A stretch of DNA of 64,000 nt, taken from the NCBI RefSeq assembly GCF_002156965.1, contig NZ_CP021324.1:942681-1006680 (forward strand), read 5' to 3'. Source of the stretch: Candidatus Nitrosomarinus catalina. Its GTDB lineage: Archaea > Thermoproteota > Nitrososphaeria > Nitrososphaerales > Nitrosopumilaceae. The notes beneath the pieces were generated by a model, which saw only the letters and a program-made list of their open reading frames with translations, did not search any database and had not been told where the DNA came from. Shown here piece by piece: positions 51,743-60,801 of this stretch (within the stretch, counting starts at the first letter, position 1; each line of letters starts with the position of its first letter). The position numbers and the translations under genes were made by a program.

Positions 51743-52807
51743 GTGTTTAAAATGACAGATTTTCCCAAAACAAAAAATCATCAGGAATTTGAAGAAAAAT
51801 TTCTTTCAATGGTAGTGCACGGGAAAAAATCAACCACATACAAATTTGCATTTGCCAAATTTCTACTGGAATACTGTAAGCAAGATAGAGTTGAAGAGCA
51901 TGTAGAATTTTCTACCATTGCCAAATATTTTTTGGAATTTTTTTGGCCACAAGTATGCAAAACCAAATTAAATCACGCACCAAGATATACAAAAAAAGGC
52001 GGAATTAAAGTGCCAGATATAATTACAATCATAGGAAATGAATTTTCTGAATCATGGTACCCAAAAAACTATGCTTACTATGAACGACAAGAGGGAACTA
52101 AAATTCAAAATTGCATTGATGCCATATCTGAAAAATGTTTCAATGATGTTGTGTGGAGATTTCAAAAAATTGCCAGTATTGAGCCTGAAAATCCCTTATT
52201 TTTCAAATATCAAGTAGTATCTGGCTGGAGTGATGCAAATAGAAAGGACACGGATCTTGCATTTGGGATATATCTCAATCCAGAATTTATCAAATTTGTT
52301 CAAGAAAAGCATGTCTTGCTAAACGCAGTTGTGATACTTGAATGGGCACGCTTCTTGGAAAAATATAACAGAGACGTTCCATTGATTATTCCAAAACTTG
52401 AAGGCTCAGAAATCAAAAGAGATACAGTATATTCTAACAAAGCAAAACATGAACTAACTGAAGCAGGTTACAACAGATGTTTCTATTGTAAAATTAAATT
52501 TTCAGATTCTATCAAAGTACACCTTGAACATGTCATACCATTTGATTATATTTCTGAAGACAACATTTGGAACTATTCTTTGGCATGTCAGAGTTGCAAT
52601 TGTCATAAATCAGGATTTCTGCCCCCAGAAGAATTCATTGATCAATTAATTGAAAACATTACAAAAGATAAGGAAAGAATACCAATGTTAAAAGATTCAG
52701 TAAATATGATAGGAGATAATTATCCAGAAATTATTAAAAATCACTACAACAGTGCTAAGCGGTTAGGATATGCAATCAAACACATGCCTCCCAACAAATT
52801 AAATTAA
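51743..52807 (+). CDS. HNH endonuclease, second copy
   Basis: 354 residues. The HNH site is near residue 248: NRCFYCKIKFSDSIKVHLEH VIPFDYI, then YSLACQSCNCHKSG with a CxxC pair on each side. The first 230 residues are unrecognised (LLEYCKQDRVEEHVEFSTIA; PRYTKKGGIKVPDIITIIGN). Third nuclease-type gene of the plus operon, convergent with the dnd operon (2-base gap). Confidence 0.75.
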   Translation: MFKMTDFPKTKNHQEFEEKFLSMVVHGKKSTTYKFAFAKFLLEYCKQDRVEEHVEFSTIAKYFLEFFWPQVCKTKLNHAPRYTKKGGIKVPDIITIIGNEFSESWYPKNYAYYERQEGTKIQNCIDAISEKCFNDVVWRFQKIASIEPENPLFFKYQVVSGWSDANRKDTDLAFGIYLNPEFIKFVQEKHVLLNAVVILEWARFLEKYNRDVPLIIPKLEGSEIKRDTVYSNKAKHELTEAGYNRCFYCKIKFSDSIKVHLEHVIPFDYISEDNIWNYSLACQSCNCHKSGFLPPEEFIDQLIENITKDKERIPMLKDSVNMIGDNYPEIIKNHYNSAKRLGYAIKHMPPNKLN

Positions 52808-52809
52808 TT

Positions 52810-53967
52810 TCATCTAATTTTTGACAAGGATTCAATAGAATTTACAATCTCACCAGTTGCAACTTTGATATCATCATCAGTATTGAATCGTCCACAGCCA
52901 ATTCTAATGGCATAGTGTGACTGCTCTTCACTTAATCCCAAGGCCAAAAGTACGTGGGAAGGCTCAACATTCTGAGTAGTACATGCAGAGCCTGCAGATA
53001 TGGCCAATTTCTTTGATACTGAATTAATTATTGCCTTGCCCTCAATTCCATCAAATCTAATGTTGAGATTATGAACCAGTCTATTTTCTGGATGGCCATT
53101 TAGTTTGCCACCAACTGCTGCAAACTTTTCTAACATTAAATCTGTCCATTTTTTGTATTTTTTATTTTCATCATTCATTTCTGATACTGCAATCTCTACT
53201 GCTTTTGAAAATCCTACAATTCCTGGAACATTTAGTGTACCAGAACGAATGTTTCTTTCTTGTCCCCCACCATAAACAATGGAATTCAGTTTGACTCTTG
53301 GCATCAAACTGCGCAGGTATAATGCGCCAATTCCTTTTGGCCCATAAATTTTATGAGATGAAAATGACATTAAATCAATATTCATTTTTTTAACATCAAT
53401 TGGAATGTGTCCAACTGCTTGAGCTGCATCAGTATGAAACAACACATTATGTTCATGTGCAATTGCACCAATTTGTGAGACATTTTGTATTGTACCAATC
53501 TCATTGTTTGCAAACATTATTGAAATTAGTATAGTCTTTTCAGTAATTGCAGATTTTAATTCCTCCAAGTCAATTAAACCAAATTCATCAACTGGAAGAT
53601 AAGTTACATCATATCCCAAAGACTCTAAATGTTTTGCAGTATCTAAAATTGCCTTGTGTTCTGTAACACAAGTTATCAAGTGATTTCCTTTTTCTTTGTT
53701 TTTCTCCATCACACCAAGTAGTGCTAAATTATCAGATTCAGTTGCACCAGATGTAAAGATAATCTCATCAGTGTTTGCACCAATTGCCTTTGCAATTGAT
53801 TCTCTTGCAAGCTGAACTGTAACTGATGCGTCATATCCATAGGGATGATCCAAACTGGACGCATTACCAAATTTCTCAGTGAAATATGGCTTCATTACCT
53901 CAAAAACTCGTGAATCTACAGGCGTGGTAGCATGAGAATCCAAGTAAATTGGAGGTTGCTCACTCAT
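52810..53967 (-). CDS. dndA: Cysteine desulfurase (DndA/IscS type)
   Basis: 385 residues from ATG 53967 (53976 is also possible). Pyridoxal-phosphate lysine in SFSSHKIYGPKGIGALYL near 203; catalytic Cys in AISAGSACTTQNVEPSHVL near 322; substrate site ATESDNLALLGVME near 72. It removes sulfur from L-cysteine and passes it to DndC for phosphorothioation. It overlaps the DndE gene by 8 bases as the last gene of the dndBCDE operon, which supports DndA over a general IscS. Confidence 0.8.
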   Translation of the reverse strand: MSEQPPIYLDSHATTPVDSRVFEVMKPYFTEKFGNASSLDHPYGYDASVTVQLARESIAKAIGANTDEIIFTSGATESDNLALLGVMEKNKEKGNHLITCVTEHKAILDTAKHLESLGYDVTYLPVDEFGLIDLEELKSAITEKTILISIMFANNEIGTIQNVSQIGAIAHEHNVLFHTDAAQAVGHIPIDVKKMNIDLMSFSSHKIYGPKGIGALYLRSLMPRVKLNSIVYGGGQERNIRSGTLNVPGIVGFSKAVEIAVSEMNDENKKYKKWTDLMLEKFAAVGGKLNGHPENRLVHNLNIRFDGIEGKAIINSVSKKLAISAGSACTTQNVEPSHVLLALGLSEEQSHYAIRIGCGRFNTDDDIKVATGEIVNSIESLSKIR

Positions 53968-54373
53968 TTTGCTCATCTTTTACCAATTCATAAAAATCAG
54001 ACAAATCATTGATTCTTGGCCACAAGGCAGTTGCCCCTCTATTCATGTGGGCACGAGTCATTTTTTGCAGATAAAGTTCAGGGTCTAATCCGTCTTTTTT
54101 TAATCGATTAAGCATTAGTGCCATGTAAATTGGCTCATGTGCACCAAAGAGAACTGCAGGTTCTAGTTTGGAGCCTTCTTGGTTGTACTCGTCAGGATTT
54201 GGAATGGAAGGATCTTTAAGCGACATGCAAAATCCAAATCGCAAAGAAATGTTTGGAGTCAAACCAGTTTTGATTCTCATGATACCAAGATTTTTTTGTA
54301 CCCTGGAACTGGTAGTTACTGCACTAAACTTCAATTTCTTTTTCTCCCTTGTTGTTGAAAAAGTATCTGTCAT
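53960..54373 (-). CDS. dndE: DNA phosphorothioation protein DndE
   Basis: 137 residues from ATG 54373 (the longer frame to 54391 is less likely). DndE/DUF1832 pattern: KLKFSAVTTSSRVQKNLGIM, RIKTGLTPNISLRFGFCMSL, and HMNRGATALWPRINDLSDF with the NRG motif. DndE binds nicked DNA in the family. It overlaps the DndD gene by 50 bases and the desulfurase by 8. Confidence 0.85.
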   Translation of the reverse strand: MTDTFSTTREKKKLKFSAVTTSSRVQKNLGIMRIKTGLTPNISLRFGFCMSLKDPSIPNPDEYNQEGSKLEPAVLFGAHEPIYMALMLNRLKKDGLDPELYLQKMTRAHMNRGATALWPRINDLSDFYELVKDEQNE

Positions 54374-56360
54374 GCAATACTGTTTTTCCATTTTCTGAAT
54401 CGTATGAAATAACTATGGACTTTGCAATGTATGGTTTTAGTTCTTTGTAGTGTTCGTAATTGATTTCTGAATCAGTTGATAAAATTATTGTTTGGTGTGA
54501 TGCAATCGGATAAAATTCACCAACCAAACTTTTTCTGTGATCCTCATCTAATCTTGCAAGTGGAGTATCTATCATAAATGGCAGTGGACGTCCAGATGTT
54601 TTGGCTAATGCTTGTACAATTGATGTGGAGTACATTTGAAGTTCACCTTTTGATAGCATATCTTTTGTAATCTCATCATCATTTCCTTTGAATAACTTAA
54701 TTTCAAAGGTTTCACCGTTAATTTTGACTTTTTCAATAAAATCAGTTTTGTGTAATAGTGTAGTTAGTCCATCTAAAATGTATCTCTCTAAGAGTTCCAA
54801 TTTTTTACTTCTTAAAATATTAGAATAGTCTTCTAGCACCTCTTGCACTTTGGGTCCCAGTTCCAATCCGGCCAATCTCTTTTTGTCAATTTGTTTTTTG
54901 GTTAAATTAATGCGAATTTGAGAATTCAACAAGATTAGAACAGATTTTTCTTGAGCCTCTAAATTTTCCAGATTTTCAATTTCATTTTCCAACTCCCCTA
55001 ATTCACGACTAGTTTTGGTCAATTCTGAGAAAATTGGACCTATTTGGTCATCTTTTGGGGCGCTTTCAAGGCTAACTGAAGTCAAGTTCAAGGAATTTGT
55101 CAGTACATTGTGAGATTTTGCCAGGGCCTCCAGACGAGAGAGGTTCTCATCATTTACACTGTCAATTAGATTAGTAATTTTATCCATATCATGCTCAGAG
55201 AAATTATATGACAATTCTTGAGATTCTGAAATTGAATCTAATTTTTTTGCAAACAATTCATTGATTTGTGCAGATAATTCATTTTTGAGTTTCGAATCGT
55301 ATTTTGATAAAAATGAATCAGAATTTATTTTATTTTCTAATTCTTTGAAATTTTTATTCAAAATTTCTTTCTCATAATTATTTTTAATTTTTTGCAAATC
55401 CAAGTTAATTTCATTTTTTAATTCATGCATTTGTTTTGGAATCAAACTAAATGGCAATGTATCTGCACACATATCCCTAATGTCTTTTTCAACATTTTCT
55501 AATTTTGATTCAAATTTTGTTTTATCAACCTGCAAAGACTCTCGTTTATCTGCAAAATCTCCACCCAATTTTTTGAATTGCTGTTCATGTACTGCAAGTT
55601 GTTTTTCCAAATTAGTTTTTTGTAAATTTAATTCAGATTGTTTGTATTGTAGTTTTTCTATTTTTGATTCACACATTTGTTTTTCTTTTGTTTTGAGTTC
55701 AATTTCTTCTAGAATTTTTTTTGTATCCCCATCAGAATTTCTTAAAACACTAATACCAATATCATCAATTAGTTGTTTTACTAAATCCAATCCAAGCAAA
55801 GTATCAAAAGAAGATCTGATGAATTTATCCTCATTTCCAGAATCAGCAATATTTTGAATTTTCTCCCCATCAAAGAAAAACAACTTTGTAATTCCCTTTG
55901 GAAGCAATTGATCAATGAATGTCTGCCATTCAGATTCCTCCAAGGAATCAAGTTTGACAAATTTTTCATCACCTAACATCCTTTTTTCAATGGCAAACTT
56001 CTCATCAATTGAACCATCATTGTTTTGCCACATTCGAAATACTTTGTACTCCAAAACTTTCCCGGCATGAGCATATTGAAATTCAACTCCAAGAGATGCA
56101 GAATCTGCAGCCTTTTTTGTGCCTAAAATTCTATGAATTAGCCTCAAAATTTTGGCATGATACTGTTTTTGAGTTATTTTTGTATCAAAGGAATTTTGTC
56201 CATACAGACACAGCATGACTGATTCAAACAGAGTTGTTTTACCTGCACCATTTGTTCCTCCAATCAAGATTATTGGTTTGTCTTTAGTGGTTTGCACATC
56301 AAATTCGTTTCTTCCCCTATACACTCCAAAATCATTTAAAATTATTTTAGTTAGAAGCAT
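54324..56360 (-). CDS. dndD: DNA phosphorothioation ATPase DndD
   Basis: 678 residues from ATG 56360, MLLTKIILNDFGVYRGRNEF; the open frame extends to 56426 inside dndC. Walker A GGTNGAGKTTLFESVM near 35; long central coiled coils (KTKEKQMCESKIEKLQYKQ; ELGELENEIENLENLEAQE); signature MLSKGELQMYSTSIV; Walker B PLPFMIDTPLARLDEDHR. DndD is the SMC-like ATPase of the Dnd complex, thought to nick or handle DNA for sulfur insertion. Confidence 0.88.
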   Translation of the reverse strand: MLLTKIILNDFGVYRGRNEFDVQTTKDKPIILIGGTNGAGKTTLFESVMLCLYGQNSFDTKITQKQYHAKILRLIHRILGTKKAADSASLGVEFQYAHAGKVLEYKVFRMWQNNDGSIDEKFAIEKRMLGDEKFVKLDSLEESEWQTFIDQLLPKGITKLFFFDGEKIQNIADSGNEDKFIRSSFDTLLGLDLVKQLIDDIGISVLRNSDGDTKKILEEIELKTKEKQMCESKIEKLQYKQSELNLQKTNLEKQLAVHEQQFKKLGGDFADKRESLQVDKTKFESKLENVEKDIRDMCADTLPFSLIPKQMHELKNEINLDLQKIKNNYEKEILNKNFKELENKINSDSFLSKYDSKLKNELSAQINELFAKKLDSISESQELSYNFSEHDMDKITNLIDSVNDENLSRLEALAKSHNVLTNSLNLTSVSLESAPKDDQIGPIFSELTKTSRELGELENEIENLENLEAQEKSVLILLNSQIRINLTKKQIDKKRLAGLELGPKVQEVLEDYSNILRSKKLELLERYILDGLTTLLHKTDFIEKVKINGETFEIKLFKGNDDEITKDMLSKGELQMYSTSIVQALAKTSGRPLPFMIDTPLARLDEDHRKSLVGEFYPIASHQTIILSTDSEINYEHYKELKPYIAKSIVISYDSENGKTVLHDRYFFNNKGEKEIEV

Positions 56361-57894
56361 TAGTTTTCTCCTTTCTTTTAGATGAAGGAACAGATTCCTT
56401 TTCTTTACGTTCTTGATGCAATTCATCCATAATTACATCCATATCCTCACGCCATTCTTTAGAAAGTTGTTTTTTAATTTCTCCAAATATTTTTGAATGT
56501 CTTGTAGCACCCTGGTTTTCAAATTCTTTGTTTAACAAAGTACTAACTAATTTTGCAGGGACGTTATGGTCTACACAAACCTGTTGCAGTAACTCTTCTT
56601 CCATTTCTCCAAAACCTCCCAAATCTTCTTTGGCAGATTCTAATTTTATTCCAGTAATTTTTTCATAGATTTGATAAGCTGAATTATGCCAATCTCCTTG
56701 TTCCATTCTCCATATTCTTTGTATTTCATGAATTTCTTCTTGTAAAATTAATTCCATGTCAGGATCATTTTTTTGTTTTTGAATTTTTACTTGTCCAACT
56801 AGTAATTTTTCCAAATACTCTTTTCTAAATTTCATAGTATATGGTCCGGGAGTATATCTTATCAAAGGAATTTCAAGATTATCTTTTGCAAGACATATGG
56901 GGCAATTTTTTAATGATATATCATTAATGACAGTAGAGCATTTAGTACATTTTACGTCATGAGTTTTTAGGTCTACTTTGCCGTTTCTTCGTTTTTTCTC
57001 TCTTACTTTTTCCCATGCTTGAGGTTCCTGAGTTTGCTTTAGTTCCTCTCGCAATTCTGCTAAAATCTCCATCCATTCCTCGCCATTTTCAATTAAATTA
57101 TTGAGGTAACTCTGCTTGTCTACAACAGTACAGGTCCAGCATCCAAATCTGCCACCACCGCAAGATGGAGTACTGGTATCAACTACCAAGGGACATTCAC
57201 TTGCGTTGGCATCTTGGTATAATGCTAGCAAATCTCGATTATTTTCATTCCATGGATTTTTGTTTTGTAACAGATAATTCCAAACATCTTCTGCAGAAAA
57301 ATCCTCAATTGGGGTGTAGATGTAAGTTTGTGCAAATTTTGAGTGCCTTGATAATAGACTGTTGTCAATTTTATACAAATTCATTGTTTGGTGTCTTGAG
57401 ATACTTTCGGACTTTCTCATCCCAAGTAGTACAATTGCCTCACCATACTCAGAGACTTTTTCTTCAATGAATCTATCTGCATTGTTTATTTTTAGCATAT
57501 CAGTACACCAACGAAACATTACAGTTGGTGCAGGATAACCCAATCCAAGTAATCTAACCCAAAAAGTATCAGATAGTTTTGGTCGAAGTAAATTAGTTGA
57601 TAACGGCAAATGTTGTTCTTGTCCATGTTTTTCCATTTTGTTTAAACTGCCAGTAATTCTTGCTGCAATTTGTGGGGATTCCACTAAAGTATCTGATGAA
57701 ATAACGTAAACCTGCTTTTGTAATTTTTCAGGAGAGAGTTCAGATAATGCATTCCATACCAATTGAACTAAACAAGTTGAATCTTTGCCACCACTGAATC
57801 CAATTATCCAGGGGCGATTATCACTAAGGTATACTTTTCTTATTTCTTCATAAACGTCAGTTAACTTTCTTTTATCAAAAACAGATTCACTCAA
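56347..57894 (-). CDS. dndC: DNA phosphorothioation protein DndC
   Basis: 515 residues. The PAPS-reductase/ATP-pyrophosphatase P-loop IIGFSGGKDSTCLVQLV lies near 31-47. An Fe-S region CPLVVDTSTPSCGGGRFGCW TC occurs near 232-254, and a zinc ribbon CTKC...CPIC near 317-337. DndC activates DNA backbone phosphate and, with DndA-supplied sulfur, forms the phosphorothioate. Overlaps dndB by 4 bases and dndD by 14. Confidence 0.9.
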   Translation of the reverse strand: MSESVFDKRKLTDVYEEIRKVYLSDNRPWIIGFSGGKDSTCLVQLVWNALSELSPEKLQKQVYVISSDTLVESPQIAARITGSLNKMEKHGQEQHLPLSTNLLRPKLSDTFWVRLLGLGYPAPTVMFRWCTDMLKINNADRFIEEKVSEYGEAIVLLGMRKSESISRHQTMNLYKIDNSLLSRHSKFAQTYIYTPIEDFSAEDVWNYLLQNKNPWNENNRDLLALYQDANASECPLVVDTSTPSCGGGRFGCWTCTVVDKQSYLNNLIENGEEWMEILAELREELKQTQEPQAWEKVREKKRRNGKVDLKTHDVKCTKCSTVINDISLKNCPICLAKDNLEIPLIRYTPGPYTMKFRKEYLEKLLVGQVKIQKQKNDPDMELILQEEIHEIQRIWRMEQGDWHNSAYQIYEKITGIKLESAKEDLGGFGEMEEELLQQVCVDHNVPAKLVSTLLNKEFENQGATRHSKIFGEIKKQLSKEWREDMDVIMDELHQERKEKESVPSSKRKEKTNASN

Positions 57895-58994
57895 AGCTTA
57901 TCCTCTATTTTTTGCCTGTCTTCAGAGAGTGAAATGCCACATTTTTGCAAAATTACGTTGGCTGCAAGGTCAATTCCTGCTGAATGTTTTTGCATTTGAC
58001 CATTAAGAATCAGTCTCTTTTCCCAATCAGATGATTCTCTTGACCAATCAATTTTTTTGAGATTTTTCAACACATCTTTCCAGGAATCAGGATTTTGTTC
58101 AATAATTATTTGTCCGGCAATACCAATTGCATTAAGACAATTTGTATTTGTGTGAACAAAGCTCTTTCTTAGTTCAGATGAACTAGTTTTTCCTTGAATT
58201 AGTAATTGCCATTCAGGGATATTTTTTGAAACTATTTCCCAGTATTCTTTGATTAATTTTTTTTCATCATCAGTAGGTTTTCTACTTTTACGCAAACCAA
58301 TTAAACGCAATGAAGCATCTGCAATTCCATTTAGAGTAAATGCATTAGTTGAGCGATTAGAGATGCTAGTTTTTTCCAACTCAACTCGTCCTTCAAAGAT
58401 ATCAACAGAACCAACTAAATCAACAATAAATTGAGAAAACTTGTCTCGATGATCATATAGTATGTTTAATGATTTTGTAGGCTTTACGGCATTTTTATTC
58501 AAGTCTGAAAACATTTGCTGACTGCGTTTTAAACCATCATCTTGGAAAAATACAACAGAAATCATTTCAGAGCCCAAATCAGGATTCTCCTTTAGGGCCT
58601 CTTCAATTGCCTTTCGTCTGTGCTGTCCGTCATTGATCAATAGTCTGGAGTCCATGTTGATGTAAAGACGTCCCAGTTTGCCGTCCTCACCTAGAGATGC
58701 AGCTGGTGTGAATTTCATAGTTCCATCAACTGATGCAGTTAATGAGGAAAACGTGTAGTCCTCAGGGTTGTTTAGGATGTAATTTTTAATTGCAGGAATA
58801 CGAGAATCCTTCATAATTCTTTGTGCACGTAGTTCTGGAGGAATCTCATAATCATTGAAGATGAATAGTTTTGGAATAATTTTGAGCGGACACATTGCCA
58901 CATAGAATTCACGTTTTGCCTGAATCCCACGAATTGCATCAAACCCATATGTCTCACTGCCAACAGATTGTTCAGCAATTCTTGATTTAGACAT
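57891..58994 (-). CDS. dndB: DNA phosphorothioation regulator DndB (DGQHR protein)
   Basis: 367 residues carrying the LLINDGQHRRKAIEEAL motif at 122-128, typical of the DGQHR/DndB family, which is ParB-related. Also a FSDLNKNAVKPTKSLNIL stretch near 165. DndB represses or tunes dnd transcription and affects modification frequency in characterised systems. It is the first gene of the operon dndB-C-D-E-A. Confidence 0.88.
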   Translation of the reverse strand: MSKSRIAEQSVGSETYGFDAIRGIQAKREFYVAMCPLKIIPKLFIFNDYEIPPELRAQRIMKDSRIPAIKNYILNNPEDYTFSSLTASVDGTMKFTPAASLGEDGKLGRLYINMDSRLLINDGQHRRKAIEEALKENPDLGSEMISVVFFQDDGLKRSQQMFSDLNKNAVKPTKSLNILYDHRDKFSQFIVDLVGSVDIFEGRVELEKTSISNRSTNAFTLNGIADASLRLIGLRKSRKPTDDEKKLIKEYWEIVSKNIPEWQLLIQGKTSSSELRKSFVHTNTNCLNAIGIAGQIIIEQNPDSWKDVLKNLKKIDWSRESSDWEKRLILNGQMQKHSAGIDLAANVILQKCGISLSEDRQKIEDKL

Positions 58995-59063
58995 ATCTAG
59001 GCATGGTGGAAGTACGATAAAAGCATTTGGAAGTCTACTATTACCTAATGGAAGTCTACTTTA

Positions 59064-59231
59064 CTAGAATGCTTTTTTTAGTTTGTCAAGGTCAGCTTTT
59101 GCCATTTTTACTGAAAAGACTGCAGCATCAGGATGTTTTGCACCCTTTGCGATTGGATGAAAAACTACTTTGATTGAAGTGCCATCTTTTGTAATAGTAA
59201 CTGGTCTACCGCCAATTTCGTTATTTGCCAT
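59064..59231 (-). CDS. Small conserved protein, 55 residues
   Basis: MANNEIGGRPVTITKDGTSI then KVVFHPIAKGAKHPDAAVFS and VKMAKADLDKLKKAF. Short strands followed by one C-terminal helix. Upstream of the dnd operon on the same strand with about 70 bases between. Function unknown. Confidence 0.5.
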   Translation of the reverse strand: MANNEIGGRPVTITKDGTSIKVVFHPIAKGAKHPDAAVFSVKMAKADLDKLKKAF

Positions 59232-59357
59232 AATCTATGTGACTAGAGATTCTTTATAGAGTTATTGGATTGGAGAAAATTCCAATTATTTTTACAGATC
59301 ATTGCCACATTCCTTTTAGGACGCATTGATTGTAAAGACACAGCAACAGGTTTTGAA

Positions 59358-59762
59358 ATGACAGACATCTTTACACCAGAAAAAAGATCATGGGTCATGT
59401 CCCAGATACGTGGAAAAAATACAAAGATAGAAATCAAAATGAAAAAGATTCTCAAAGAAACGGGATACAAGTTTGAGATGCATCCTGAGATGTACGGCAA
59501 CCCCGACTTTGCACACAAGAGAAAGAGGATAGCAATATTCTGTGACGGGGACTTTTGGCACGGTTACAGATATGACATAAAGAAAAAGCCTGCAAAAAAA
59601 TACTGGCGCGACAAGATTGAAAACAACATGAGACGAGACAAAAGATACGGCCGAAATCTCAGACGGGACGGGTGGTCGGTCCTCAGATTATGGGAGCACG
59701 ATATTGAAAAAAATCCTGAGAAATGCAGACGGAAGATACTGGCAAAGTTTCGTTCCAGATGA
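59358..59762 (+). CDS. vsr: Vsr-like (very short patch repair) endonuclease
   Basis: 134 residues from ATG 59358, which gives the family opening MTDIFTPEKRSWVMSQIRGK. Motifs: NPDFAHKRKRIAIFCDGDFW with D50 and H68 of the active site (FCDGDFWHG), then KYWRDKIENNMRRDKRYGRN and DGWSVLRLWEHDIEKN. Vsr nicks at T:G mismatches made by deamination of 5-methylcytosine. No cytosine methylase is seen here, so the target may be a different lesion or the host's methylase. The frame upstream to 59265 is probably not translated. Confidence 0.85.
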   Translation: MTDIFTPEKRSWVMSQIRGKNTKIEIKMKKILKETGYKFEMHPEMYGNPDFAHKRKRIAIFCDGDFWHGYRYDIKKKPAKKYWRDKIENNMRRDKRYGRNLRRDGWSVLRLWEHDIEKNPEKCRRKILAKFRSR

Positions 59763-59774
59763 CACGCCTAAAAG

Positions 59775-59821
59775 TTAAGTATAGTTAAACATCATATTAC
59801 AAATATTAAGTATAGTTAAAC
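59775..59821. promoter_or_regulatory. Direct repeats TTAAGTATAGTTAAAC upstream of the TPR gene
   Basis: Two identical 16-base copies at 59775-59790 and 59806-59821, 31 bases apart (about three helical turns). They end 30 bases before the ATG at 59852, so they are well placed as a double operator or as activator sites. Confidence 0.55.
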
Positions 59822-59851
59822 CCCTAAATATCATAAACTCGCTAGTTGTGC

Positions 59852-60283
59852 ATGGTACGAAAAATAACAGAACTTGAAAAAGTTCTAATACAAAAATCAA
59901 AACCACCTGACGAAGCGGCCTATTTTTTAAAAAAGGGCGTAAAGTTAAGTGAAGAGAAAAAATATGCTGAAGCAATTGCATGTTATGACAAAGTCATAGA
60001 GTTGAATCCTAGATCTAAAGCTGCTTGGCATAACAAAGCACTTGATTCACTTCATCTGGACAAGTACGAAGAAGCCCTTACTTGTTACGAGGAAACAATT
60101 AGGATAGACCCTACACATTCTCACAGCTGGTGTGGCAAGGGAGTTTCATGCATACGTCTGAAAAAAATTCCTGAGGCAGTTGCATGTTTTGAGGAAGCAG
60201 TTCGGTTAGACCCTACAGATGAAATTGCAAGACAAAACAAAACAACTGCACTCCAATGGCAAAGGGAGAATAGAGTTGAGTGA
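59852..60283 (+). CDS. TPR protein, 143 residues
   Basis: From ATG 59852 (a TTG six bases earlier also fits). Three TPR units: KYAEAIACYDKVIELNPRSK, KYEEALTCYEETIRIDPTHS, KIPEAVACFEEAVRLDPTDE. Overlaps the next short gene by a TTGA-type junction. Preceded by the direct repeats at 59775. Confidence 0.75.
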   Translation: MVRKITELEKVLIQKSKPPDEAAYFLKKGVKLSEEKKYAEAIACYDKVIELNPRSKAAWHNKALDSLHLDKYEEALTCYEETIRIDPTHSHSWCGKGVSCIRLKKIPEAVACFEEAVRLDPTDEIARQNKTTALQWQRENRVE

Positions 60284-60467
60284 TGTTTTCTTTGAAGGTT
60301 ATCACTTGAATCTCATAGAGTGTAACCAAGAAAATGCAAAGGGCATCATAATTGCATGCGGCAACACACATCTCTTTTTGAACCACGAAGCAGCAGCAGA
60401 ACTACTTCAGGGATTAAACAAAAACTCCTACGAGTTGTTTAAGACCAGAAGAGAGATGTTTCAGTGA
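60276..60467 (+). CDS. Hypothetical protein, about 63 residues
   Basis: From the TTG at 60276, which overlaps the TPR stop: LSDVFFEGYHLNLIECNQEN then AKGIIIACGNTHLFLNHEAA AELLQGLNKN. An earlier ATG (60219) would overlap the TPR gene by 65 bases. Strand-helix fold, unknown function. Confidence 0.5.
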   Translation: MSDVFFEGYHLNLIECNQENAKGIIIACGNTHLFLNHEAAAELLQGLNKNSYELFKTRREMFQ

Positions 60468-60775
60468 GCCATATCAGGCCTAATAGCAAAAAGGTTCAGA
60501 TATGCTCAACGTCTCCCGGGTATCCCGTCTACTGTCCAAGATGCAATTCAACTAATGTTCTCATCTTCTATGATCCTCGATTTACACCCAGATTACAAAA
60601 CAAGTGGGATGAATTGATTGATCAAAAAAGGATTTTGCTTGAGAACAGATGGGAGAAAATCAAGGATGAAAACCAGTGGGGCAAGTTAGAAAAGGGCTCT
60701 GAGAAACCAAACTGGATTTGTAAGGATTGCTATGACGGCGGGATAGTTGTAGTTGGAGATTCTTACTTTGAATAA
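60464..60775 (+). CDS. Zinc-ribbon protein, 103 residues
   Basis: From GTG 60464: two CxxC pairs, YCPRCNSTNVLIFYDPRF and WICKDCYDGGIVVVG, with a helical insert between (KRILLENRWEKIKDENQWG). It overlaps the preceding gene by 4 bases. Function unknown. Confidence 0.55.
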   Translation: MSHIRPNSKKVQICSTSPGYPVYCPRCNSTNVLIFYDPRFTPRLQNKWDELIDQKRILLENRWEKIKDENQWGKLEKGSEKPNWICKDCYDGGIVVVGDSYFE

Positions 60776-60801
60776 CACAAGATCACAAATACAATCTTAT
60801 C

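Noticed and set aside
56361..56426. Longer N-terminus for DndD
   Set aside because: The extra 22 residues lie within dndC and precede the normal family start MLLTKIILNDFG.
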